A stretch of DNA of 64,000 nucleotides, taken from NCBI RefSeq assembly GCF_051014685.1, contig NC_135048.1:28538543-28602542 (forward strand), in the 5' to 3' direction. Each line of letters starts with the position of its first letter. Position 1 is the first letter of the stretch. The translations under genes were made by a program, and so were the position numbers. Shown piece after piece: positions 13,041-23,660 of the stretch. The DNA is from Ptiloglossa arizonensis (taxonomy: Eukaryota > Arthropoda > Insecta > Hymenoptera > Colletidae). Under the pieces are notes generated by a model. That model saw only the letters and a list, made by a program, of their open reading frames with translations, was not told where the DNA came from and ran no database searches.

Positions 13041-14337
13041 CTGCGGGACGTTACCAACGACCCGATCAGTTCAACGAGTCGTTCCCGAGGATCGGTTTTC
13101 ATTCGTGAATTTAGTTGGATAATTGATCATTATTCAAAGGGACACGATTTTAAATATCTCACATTTGACTCTTAATTTTTTTCTCACACGATTTTGAATA
13201 TTTTGCAGAATTATTGAAAGGGATATGATTTTGAATATCTCACATTTGACTTTTTATTTTTTTCTCACAAGATTTTAAATATTTTGCACAATTATTGAAA
13301 GGGATATGGTTTTGAATATTTCACATTTAACTCTAGTTTTTTCTCACACGATTTTGAATATTTTGCAGAATTATTGAGAGGGACGTGATTTTAAATATCT
13401 CCAATTTAACTCTTTAGTTTTTCTTACATGATTTTAAATATCTTGCAGAATTATTGAAAGGGTCGTGATTTTGAATATCTCAAATTTAATTTTTAACTCT
13501 TTAATTTTTCTCACACGATTTTGAATATTTTGCAGAATTATTGAAAGGGATATGATTTTGAATACCTCACATTTAACTTTTTATTTCTTTCTCACATGAT
13601 TTTAAATATCTCACATTTAACTCTTTAATTTTTCTCACATGATTTTAAATATCTTACAGAATTATTAAAAGGAATATGATTTTGAATATCTCACATTTAA
13701 CTCTTTAATTTTTCCTCACATGATTTTAAATATCTTGCAGAATTATTAAAAAGGACATGATTTTAAATATCTCACATTTGAATATTTCTCTTTGGTAAAT
13801 ACACAACCGGTACTAATTTCCGAGTTACTTCTCAACCCATTTGTCATCGTTAAGAGGAATAATCTGCACACAATTATTTTTAGTTGTCTGTGTGTATTGG
13901 TATCCAACGAGTCGAGTAATACATAGAGAATTCATATCGAAGAGTCGAGTAATACATAGAGAATTCATATCGAAGAGTCAAGCAAATAAATATGAAGTTA
14001 CTATTACTATATTCATCGGTTTATCATCAAGCGTGGAATTGTACAAGCGAGCTTCACATTTAGAGCGAGGGCATTTTACAAAATTGTAAAATGAAACTGA
14101 AAGTTACAATTTACATCCTCTAAAAAAGACTACATTTTTCATTAGGTAATTACTTAGAAAAAAATTCGCAAAATTTACCCAATTTTTTGACAACTCAGAT
14201 TAGTGTACCTTAACGCTTCCTTTTATTTCGGTCAATGTGTCAAATTCGTGGAAACGAGAGGCATGTCATTCGTCGGTTGACGTCTTAATACTATCAATAA
14301 CAACAATAACGACTAGAATTAATAACAAGGTTGTTAC
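13041..14337 (-). other. Intron C-D
   Basis: This 1,297-nt intron is half occupied by an 80-bp tandem array (13130-13790). The rest is AT-rich unique sequence with a 33-bp duplication (GTCGAGTAATACATAGAGAA in each copy) at about 13912-13978. No further exon is seen. Confidence 0.7.
13130..13790. repeat. 80-bp tandem array inside intron C-D
   Basis: TTTTGCAGAATTATTGAAAG recurs at about 80-bp steps. TGATTTTGAATATCTCACAT and CTTTAATTTTTCTCACA are shared. About eight copies, several with internal deletions. Confidence 0.85.
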
Positions 14338-14483
14338 CTTGAGCGTTCCATAGTTGTTGAGGCGAGGTTGTCAATTCCGTAGGACTGCCTGTCATGTATG
14401 GAAGCGCGTAGGTTCCCTCGCCCGATCCTGCCGGGTTGGCAGGCGTCATGGGGCCAACTCCGGTCATGTTGCGATACAAAGGA
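14338..14483 (-). CDS. Exon C: small internal coding exon (residues about 540-589)
   Basis: The exon encodes PLYRNMTGVGPMTPANPAG, then GEGTYALPYMTGSPTELTTS and PQQLWNAQ. The acceptor TTGTTTCAG|T is pyrimidine-rich, and the donor CTCAAG|GTAAC is canonical. The split codon AG|T (Ser) with exon B and G|GT (Gly) with exon D both work, which is good evidence for a real exon 19 kb from its neighbour. Composition is moderate and non-repetitive, unlike the surrounding arrays. A compact Tyr/Pro/Ser-Thr segment like this is typical just ahead of the zinc fingers in GATA factors, but that comparison is from memory. Confidence 0.85.
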
Positions 14484-14654
14484 CTGAAACAATGTATGAA
14501 AAAACTTTGTACAGTTTACCAACGAGAAAAATATATTTTAACAACCAGAGAAAGAGAACTGGTGCATCAACACCCAGGTATTAATACAAGTACAATAATA
14601 CTGTGCATTAATTGGTAAATATCGAAAAATTTTGCAACGCGAGTTCCCAAGGCT

Positions 14655-14828
14655 TGAACCAACCCGATGTGAACCGACCCGATGTGAACCGACCCAATGT
14701 GAACCGACCCAATGTGAACCGACCCGATGTGAACCGACCCGATGTGAACCGACCCGATGTGAACCGACCCGATGTGAACCGACCCGATGTGAACCGACCC
14801 GATGTGAACCGACCCGATGTGAACCGAC
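14655..14828. repeat. 15-bp tandem array, about 12 copies
   Basis: Nearly perfect copies of GAACCGACCCGATGT. The array sits in the large intron about 170 bp upstream (in gene sense) of the exon C acceptor. Because the period is 15, it is open in several frames on both strands (VNRPD, VGSHR). Confidence 0.95.
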
Positions 14829-15185
14829 CTCGGTAGAATTGGGATCGATCTCTCTTCCAAAAAGGTATAGTTTCAAAAGTGATTAAGGCTATATGTACCG
14901 AGGTATTTGACAGGAAAAGGATGACCGTAGCCCCTAATTACTAGGTAGGTAAAAGTAGCACTTTGCGCAAAACGAACCTGTACACTAGAAAGTGCACTGC
15001 GCCGAGAAACTTGTTCCCAAGACACGGAGTAACCACGAACGGAAAGCTGTTCGTTCAAGAAATGTCGATACGATCGTTAGGACTGTTATTAATTAGAACT
15101 GTTACTACTGTAACTATTCGAACGACAATTGGAGAGTGTGCGTTTCGGTACAACTACGGTTGATTTCGACGATTCGACCCTGCAC
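14829..15185. other. Short unique block
   Basis: Intronic. No feature recognised. Confidence 0.35.
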
Positions 15186-15745
15186 AACGACCCGGAAACA
15201 ACGCGCAGAAACCTCTGAACAACTGTGTTAAAATATATATACATACTGGTCACAGAATGTGTGTTGTTGAGCAATCTCGGTTTCCAATCCGGAAACAACG
15301 CGCAGAAATCTCTGAACAATTGTGTTAAAATATACATATACTGGTCACAGAATGTGTGTTGTTGAGCAATCTCGGTTTCCAATCTGGAAACAACGCGCAG
15401 AAACTACTGTAGAAACTATGTTAAAATATATATATACAGGTCACAAAATGTGCGTTGCTGAGCAATTACAATTTCCAATTCGGAAACAACGCACAGAAAC
15501 CTTTACAAAAATTATGTTAAAATATATATACATACAGGTCTCAGAATGTGTGTTGTTGAGCAATCTCGGTTTCCAATTTGAAAACAACGCGCAGAAACAT
15601 TTGCAAAAACTATTTTAAAATATACATATACAGGTCACAGAATATGCGTTGTTGAGCAATCACAGTTTCCAATTCGAAAACAACGCACAGAAACCTTTAC
15701 AAAAACTATGTTAAAATATACATATACAGATCACAGAATGTTGTC
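15186..15745. repeat. 97-bp tandem array, about 6 copies
   Basis: GTTAAAATATA occurs near 15227, 15324, 15420, 15516, 15613 and 15710. Each copy carries GGAAACAACGCGCAGAAAC and TCACAGAATGTGTGTTGTTG. Confidence 0.9.
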
Positions 15746-16400
15746 GGACAACATTTGTCGACCACAATTGTAACAACTCCAAAGAGTGTGTTTTACCTCG
15801 ACTACAGTCGTCCACGATTGTTCGAGCGACGAACAATTGAGACGTTCGACACCGACCCGGAAACACCATCTCTGTACTACATACAACAACCCGAAACAAC
15901 GACCCGTATCTGGTCCCGTCGCGAGGCCTCGCGACGATCCACGGTTCCCCCGCGAGAGCACACGCCTCTGCCCATGGGATTTCGCCAGCACGCGTCCGAA
16001 TACTCGTCGACGAGTCGCTAAGTACCACGCGCGAACGATTCGACACGGCCAGGAAGTCGGAGCCCCGAAGACGAGGCGTTCGGTTCCGCTAATGTCCCGC
16101 AGGAGGCCGGAAACGAGAAACCGTTCTAGCGATTCATCAGGCCGTGAATGCGGGCGCGTGCCAAACCAGGACGTTTTTCGATGTACCCCGTCGACCAGCA
16201 ACTACCGAGAACACAACTACTCCATTACCATTACCCACTGCCCATTACCGTCGCTATTACCGCTACCGTTACCATTAGCATCGGGGGGGCCTCTATACCT
16301 GAACTCGGCTCGCGCGAACCGCTCGACCGCTCGCAGACCCCAAGGAATACCGTCGTCTACGGGGTCTACAGGGAACAGTGAAAACCTGGAGGAACTGGAG
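15746..16400. other. CpG-rich unique block with ATTACC microsatellite
   Basis: Unique GC-rich sequence with a degenerate CCATTACC/CCGTTACC run at about 16222-16280. The long plus-strand ORF (278 codons) crosses into a simple CT-rich tract and has no family resemblance. Confidence 0.4.
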
Positions 16401-16960
16401 AGCCACACCCCCTCTTCTGAGCGTCTTGCGTACCCCTCGTGTACCTCTAGTTTACCCCACGTGTACTACCTCTTATGTATCTTTCGCGTTCTGCTCGTGT
16501 ACTCCTCTTTTGTAGCCTTCTCGTGGACCCCTCCTCAAGGTCCCTTGTGTACCCCTCCTGTAGCTTGCTTGGACCCCTCGTGTGCCCGGCGTGTACTCCT
16601 TTTCTGTACTCCTCTCTTGTAAATATAGTGGACTACTCGTGACGTTTCTGGTTAATCACACGTGGACCCCTTGTGAACCATGTGTGTACCCCTACTAGTC
16701 CTCGTGTGGACTTCTAGTGTACTCTCCTGTATCTCTCTGATCGTGTACTGCTTTTCTGTATTACTGCTGTGTGTCTCTTGTACTCTGGTGGTGTACTGCT
16801 TTTCTGTACTACTGTTGTGTGTCTCTCGTACTCTGGTGGTGTACTGCTTTTCTGTCCTACTGTTGTTTATGACTCGTGAACCCCTCGTGGACTCCTCGTG
16901 GACTCCTCGTGAACCTCAATGTGAACTCTTAATATACTACTCTCGTAAACTACTGAAACA
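16401..16960. repeat. Degenerate pyrimidine-rich repeat
   Basis: CTCGTGTACTCCTC-like motifs recur irregularly. GTGGTGTACTGCTTTTCTGT repeats about every 52 bp between 16735 and 16865. Confidence 0.65.
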
Positions 16961-17290
16961 ACAACAATGACGACTCGTGGAACTACTGAAACGACGACAA
17001 CGACGACTTGTGAAACTATTGAAACGACGACAACGACAACGACGACTCGTGGAACTACTAAAACAACGACAACGACAACTCGTGGAACTACTGAAACGAC
17101 AACAACGACGACTCGTGGAACTACTGAAACAACGATAACGACGACTCGGGAAACTACTGAAACAACGACAACGACGACACGTGAAACTACTGAAACGACG
17201 ACAACGACAACGACGACTCATGAAACTACTGAAACAACGACAACGACACCGACAACTCGCGGAACTACTGAAACAACGACAATATCTCTC
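16961..17290. repeat. ACA/ACG-rich 30-42-bp array (first block)
   Basis: Units of GACGACTCGTGGAACTACTG followed by AAACAACGACAACG, with variable numbers of the ACGACA trinucleotide pair. Reads as Thr-rich ORFs, which are artefactual. Confidence 0.85.
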
Positions 17291-17890
17291 GTATTCTCCT
17301 CGTGTACTTTTTTTCTCTACTACTCTCGTGAATCCCTCGTGTACCCCTCGTGGAACCCTTGCAGATCTCTTGTGGACCCCTCGTGTACCTCTAGAGTAAC
17401 TCACGTGTATTCTCCGCGTATTCCTTTCCTGTGCCCCACGGTCCGAGAGTGTTGGCCGTCACCTGGCGTCGGTTGTTGCGCAAACGAGAACGCGACTCGT
17501 GTGTCTCGATTCTCCCGATTTCGAAAGCGCGAGCCACGAGTCTACTACGTCAACGTTCCGGACGATCCATCGGCGATCTCGCGTGCCATGTTATCGCGAC
17601 GAGCACGACGCTACCGAAAGACCCACGAACGCCGCGACCTTGACGTTTCTCGCGACGCGACGGACACGTACGCACCGATCGGTACGTGCCCGATGCGACG
17701 CTCCGCGAATTCCCCGGGACGATTCCGTACCTCGTAGAACGAACGTTTCGTCGCGAATGCCCCCAACATCGATAACGAACCGCTCTCGAGGATGTTCACC
17801 GTGTGCGAACCGAGGCACGGGACGCGCTCGGTCGCGTCGTTGCGATAAAACACGGGCGATCCGTGGCCCGTGGAGCGATTCGAAACGATT
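17291..17890. other. CpG-rich unique island splitting a compound array
   Basis: About 600 bp of unique, CpG-rich sequence with ORFs on both strands but no known protein. It separates two blocks of the same repeat family. Confidence 0.5.
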
Positions 17891-18480
17891 CAACGACGAC
17901 TCGTGGAACTATTGAAACAACGACACCGACAACGACGACTCATGTAACTATCGAAACAACGACCACGACGACACGTGGAACTATTGAAACGACGACAACG
18001 ACAACGACGACTCGTGGAACTATCGAAACAACGACTACGACGACTTGTGAAACTATTGAAACAACAACACTGACAACGACAACGATGACTCGTGGAACTA
18101 CTTAAACAACGACAACGACGACTCGTCGAACTATTGAAACAACGACCACGACAACGACAACGACGACTCGTGGAACTACTGAAACAACGACCACGACGAC
18201 TTGTGGAACTATTGAAACAACGACACCGACAACGACGACTTGTGGAACTATTGAAACAACGACCACGACGACTCGTGGAACTATTGAAACAACAACACTG
18301 ACAACGACCACGACGACTCGTGGAACCACTGAAACAACGACACGACGACTTGTGGAACTATTGAAACGACGACAACGACGACTTGTGGAACTATTGAAAC
18401 GACGACGACGACAACGACAATGACGATTCGTGGAACTACTGAAACAACGACAACGACACCGACGACGAATCATGAAACAA
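17891..18480. repeat. ACA/ACG-rich 30-48-bp array (second block)
   Basis: The same family as 16961-17290: GACTCGTGGAACTATTGAAA followed by CAACGACCACGACGAC. Confidence 0.85.
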
Positions 18481-18499
18481 CAACACCGACCCGCGGACT

Positions 18500-19330
18500 G
18501 ACGATTATAACTGCAATTACAACTATAAGTATAATGCAACGAGAACGACTCGTGGAACGATAACTACCACTATAATATACAACACAACGACTCGTAGAAC
18601 AACAAACGCAATAACTCGTGCAGTGACAACGACACGATTCGTGGAACGACAACTACAATTAGAATTACAACGAGTACGACTCGTGGAACAATAACTATTG
18701 TACAACTATGACTATAGTACAATGACAACGACTTGTGGAACGTCAACTACAACTACAACTATAATACAATGACAACAATTAGTGGAATGGCAACTATTAC
18801 AATGACTATGATACAATGACAAGGACTCGTGGAACAACAATTACAATTATGACTATAATACAATGACAACGATTCATGGAACGACAACTACAATTGCGTC
18901 TACAATACAATGACAACGAGTCGTGGAACAACAACTACAACTACGACTATAATACAATGACAACGATTCGTGGAACGACAATTATAACTGCAATTATAAT
19001 ACAATGACAACAATTAGTGGAATGACAACTGTTACAATGACTATAATACAATGACAAGGACTCGTGGAACAACAATTACAATTACAACCATAATACAATG
19101 ACAACGATTCATAGAACGACAACTACAATTGCGTCTACAATACAATGACAACGATTCGTGGAACAACAACTACAACTACGACTGTAATACAATGACAACG
19201 ACTCGTGGAACGACAACTACAATTATAATACAATGACAACGACAATTACAATTACGACTTGTAGTAACGATAACGATAACGATAACGATAACGACAACTA
19301 TAACTACAATTACAACGATTCGTGAAAGGA
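18500..19330. repeat. Related 50-60-bp array (third block)
   Basis: Units of TACAATGACAACGATTCGTG followed by GAACGACAACTACAATTA. The GACTCGTGGAAC core links it to the two previous blocks. It ends in five consecutive AACGAT steps (about 19265-19294). Confidence 0.8.
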
Positions 19331-20150
19331 GAACGACAATGACTCGTGGTACCACACGCCCGGGGGTTCCCGATCCCGCATGGCCGACAGACCGCGTCGC
19401 GCGGAACTCCTCGACCTGCGCGCAAACGATAGACGGATTCCCACTTGGCCAGGTGCGAGCCAGATTACGAGGAACGTCGTCGTGAGCAAGGAGGAAACGA
19501 CGTGTGTGTACGTACTTTCGTAGCACGTGCTCGAACGCTCGCTATTTCCACGACACGGTTTCGGACGCAGGGCTCGTGCTCGTCCATGCGAGCATAGTCA
19601 TCCCCCCTCTTGTTAGACATAGAGAGGGATCTGTTTCTAGAGTCAATCGTGGTTCTAAAACCCTTTCGTTACGACGGTCTTCTCCGCTAGAACGACCCGG
19701 TGAACGAGGCGACGCGCCTGGAAGGGTACACATTGCGCGCGGACAGTCGTCAACGTTCAGGTTCGTGTCTTGCGGATTTTTGAAAAAAAAAAAATAAACT
19801 TTTCTTCGAAACAAGATATTCAAGGCCCAAGTTCAAAGATCATACCTAAACGAAAGTCCCCGTGCACGGAGGAGACGCGCGCAAATTAAACTCCGAAGCT
19901 TAATTGGAGAGCTTCTCACACTTCACCTTCGTCATCTTGATACAAAATCACTGTAACTGCTGACACGCGTCCAATATGGTCAATGCCCGCTTTTTTTTTC
20001 ATTTGTTTCTCAGGAGACGCGTACGAAACGCGAAACGCGTCAGTTTCTGGCGTTGAGGAGCGAGTCGAGCGACGCGACGTTACTCTCTTTCTAAATTGTC
20101 TCTGTCTCTTGCAACTGATGACAGTGGTGGAAGACTAAACGACGCGAGGA
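19331..20150. other. CpG-rich unique block
   Basis: Unique GC-rich DNA with a poly-A run near 19785 and poly-T near 19990. No coding gene is recognised. Confidence 0.4.
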
Positions 20151-20154
20151 GATC

Positions 20155-20830
20155 CTTTCATAAACAGAACTGTTGTACACCTACGATCGAATACGACCGT
20201 GTGAACGACGATTGTAATGTGGGCGGTTGTTGCACGGTTATAGTTGATACAACTGTGACCGAACACAACTGTTGTACCATTCCAAAATTGTTGCACAGCT
20301 ATGAGTGAACACAACTGTTGTCACGACAATTCCAAAGTTGTTGCACAACTATGACTGAACACAACTGTTTTAGCAACAATTCCAAAGTTGTTGCACAACT
20401 ATGACTGAACACAACTGTTGTAGCAACAATTTAAAAGTTGTTGTACAACTATGACTTAAGACAACTGTTTTAGCGACAATTCCAAAGTTGTTGCACAACT
20501 ATGACTTAAGACAACTGTTGTAGCGACAATTCCAAGGTTGTTGCACAACTATGAGTGAACACAACTGTTGTAGCGACAATTCCAAAGTTGTTGCACAACT
20601 ATGACTTAAGATAGCTGTTGTAGCGACAATTCTAAAGTTGTTGCACAACTATGACTGAACACAACTGTTCCAGAGACAATTCCAAAGTTGTTGTACAACT
20701 ATGACTGAACACAACTGTTGTAGCGACAATTCCAAAGTTGTTGCACAACTATGACTGAACACAACTGTTGTAGCGACAATTTAAAAGTTGTTGCACAACT
20801 ATGACTGAACACAACTGTTGTAGCGACAAC
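20155..20830. repeat. 50-bp tandem array, about 12 copies
   Basis: The unit includes GACAATTCCAAAGTTGTTGC, ACAACTATGACTGAACACAA and CTGTTGTAGC. Several copies carry CTTAAGAC in place of CTGAACAC, so two unit variants are interleaved. Confidence 0.92.
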
Positions 20831-21620
20831 TATCTGAACGATCACTATAAAGTTTATGTGATGGATATGTACAACTATGATTCTCATACATAGAGTGTAC
20901 GAAGTTGTTTCGTTATAATATTCGAACGTTGAATGTACGAAATTGCACAAGTATAGAATTCTACAATTACAATTGACACGATCGTAAAGTTGTACAGTTG
21001 CGATCGATAGACGATCTTGAACAACAACAGTAAAAATTGCAGGGTCGTTGTATATACAACACGACCTACGAATGAATGAGAACGAAACCGTATTTATTTT
21101 CCTCTTTAGAAGTATATTTATGGATATCTGAAAAAGCGATCGATTCACCGAAGGAAATAGTCAGTCAATGACGCAATACGCTCGATGGTAACTGGAAATG
21201 ATCATGGTTACTTTGTCAGTTTGCATACGCTGATCCGTCTTCGACCTGCGTATAAACGAACCAGCGCGGAACAAAACATACTCTCATACCCGCGTGAAGG
21301 AACTTCAATAATCAAAGGGTTCGAGTTTCTTCCGAGAACCTTCCCGTGACAGTCTCGATCGTCGTTGCGAACCCTCGCTCGTAATCTCGATCTCGGCCGC
21401 AACTATTTACTCTCCGTTACCACGCCGTTCCTCTTTCCTTTCGGTACCCTCCTTCCTCTCCTCCAGCCGCAACCCAATCGCTCTCGTTACACTTTTCCGT
21501 CATCGACGACCGTCCAAAGCTCACGCAACTTCAAGATGGCAATAACGATCGAAGGAATAATAGCTAATTGTAAGCGACGATTTTCACCGTGTTTTGTGGT
21601 TGTTTCGATCTATAAACATA
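20831..21620. other. Unique block
   Basis: Contains scattered relatives of the TTGTACAACTATGA motif at its left end, then unique CpG-containing DNA. No gene. Confidence 0.4.
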
Positions 21621-21985
21621 CGTACGAATCTACGTACAAACATACGTAGACACATTTGTACAAACGTATGTGGATTGATTTGTACAAACATATGTAGATA
21701 CATACGTACAAACATATGTAGATAGATACGTTGATGCATACGTAGATACGTAGATACATACATACATACATACAAACATACGTAGATACATACATACAAA
21801 CATACATAGATACATACATACAAATATGCGTAAATACATACATAGATATACACGTCGATACATACGTAGATACACACATAGATACATACATACAAACATA
21901 CGTAGTACACACATAGATGCACACGTACATACACACTTAGATACACACGTAGATGCATACGTGCATACATACGTACATACATACG
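21620..21985. repeat. TACA/TAGA tetranucleotide microsatellite
   Basis: Runs of CATACATACATACAAACATA with CGTAGATA variants. Both strands are open because the sequence is low in stop codons in some frames, giving Tyr/Val/Cys-rich ORFs that are not genes. Confidence 0.93.
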
Positions 21986-22379
21986 TTAGTTCGCCTAACC
22001 TGGCCCCAATACCAGCCACTGACGTAATCGTTCGTCATGGGATGAGTTGTTCCGATGATGTGCAACTGGGTTACGTTTAAGCAGTACGAGCGAAATATTC
22101 CAATAAAGTTTGCCAGGTTTTGAGTCGTCGAACGACAAGTTGCGCAACAACCCTACACACACGCCTAACATTCATCAGGTCACAGTCGGACATATGTATA
22201 TGTATACAATCGGTCTCAGACATCTTCGTACATCCACAGAATTATGTACATGAAACTTAATAAAAGAATACACGAAACGAATATTACCACAGAATTGCTT
22301 GGCTATATAATAATTTACTGTTCTATAGTTACGATACATTCAATTGTACGAACGACAATTTTTGAACGCAGGATTGTTC
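21986..22379. other. Unique block
   Basis: Sequence between two related arrays. No feature recognised. Confidence 0.35.
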
Positions 22380-22862
22380 CACAACTATTATAGGATACCA
22401 TAATTACAACAACTGCAATGTGCACGGATGTTGCGCAACTATAGTTAATACAGACATTTGAGTGATCACTAGAAAGTCTTTCGAGTTACGTAAGTATAAA
22501 TATTTATTACTATTGTCAAAGTATGGTTCATTAATACTTTTGGAACGATGATTCCTAAGTTGTTGCACAACTGTGACTGAATATAACTGTTGTAACGATA
22601 ATTCCAAAGTTGTCGCGCAACTATAATTAGACACAACTATTATAACGAGAGTTCCGAAGTTATTGCGTAACTATAATCAGGACACAACTGTTGTAACGAT
22701 AATTCCGAAGTTTTCGCGCAATTATAGTTAGACACAACTATTATAACAAAAGTTCCAAAGTTGATACGTAGCTATAGTCAGGACACAACTATTTTAACGA
22801 CACTTCCACAGTTGTTGCGTAACTATATTCAAGACACAACTGTTGGAACGACAACTATAAAG
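22380..22862. repeat. Second, diverged array of the 50-bp AAGTTGTTGC family
   Basis: Units such as GACACAACTATTATAACGAG and AGTTCCGAAGTTATTGCGTA are recognisably the same family as 20155-20830 but far more diverged. Confidence 0.8.
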
Positions 22863-23440
22863 TACGTGGAAGTTATCTATGCAAACTATCGTCGCCACGT
22901 TGAACCCTACTATACATCCATGGTTTTACCCGACTATCGCACGATAAATAGTTGCATCGTTGTTTCCTATTAGATTCCCATCGTTGATCCTTCCAGCGTT
23001 CCTCCTCCCCGCGTTACAGGATCTAGTCTAATTTCTAGACGACGAGAGCTGTACCAGAGCTTTCACTATACCTCGTAAGCAAGCACCAAGGGGGAAAGCA
23101 AAGGGTAGGGAAGAAAATGTTTCGTTCGGTTCACGAGGAATGCAGATTTCGCGAAATTCAATCTAGAAGGTCGGTGTCGACGGGGTTATAGCTCTCGCTA
23201 CAGGACCGTAATCTGAATCCACCGAGTCGATAAGCCGCTTCTCACGATAGCGAGCTGAAGATGAAGAGAACAACCCGAGATCCCAACGATCAACACCATA
23301 GACGTATCGTTGCTGCACTCAGCGCGCAACCAACACCTTCAACGTTGTTCAACAACAACCAATGTACCCAGATTACCCATACACCACATTACGATGCATC
23401 GAAAATTTAACGATTACTTTTATCTCATACATTCCCATAA
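22863..23440. other. Unique block
   Basis: No repeat or coding signal recognised. Confidence 0.35.
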
Positions 23441-23444
23441 ATAA

Positions 23445-23660
23445 CAATCTGAGCTAAAAATTCCTATGTGAACATCAAATACTGTTCCGAACAATCTGAG
23501 TAAAAAATTACTATGTGAACATCAAATTCTGTTCCGAACAATCTGAGTAAAAAATTCCTATGTGAACATCAAGTACTGTTCCGAACAATCTGAGTAAAAA
23601 ATTCTTATGTGAACATCAAATACTGTTCCAAACAATCTGACCCAAAAATTACTCGAAACA
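23445..23660. repeat. 47-bp tandem repeat, about 4.5 copies
   Basis: CAATCTGAG starts near 23446, 23492, 23539, 23586 and 23633. Each unit has AAAAATTCCTATGTGAACAT and TACTGTTCCGAA. Confidence 0.9.

Noticed and set aside
15786..16622. 278-codon plus-strand ORF
   Set aside because: Runs through unrelated unique and CT-rich repeat DNA, with no recognisable domain and no matching splice pattern.
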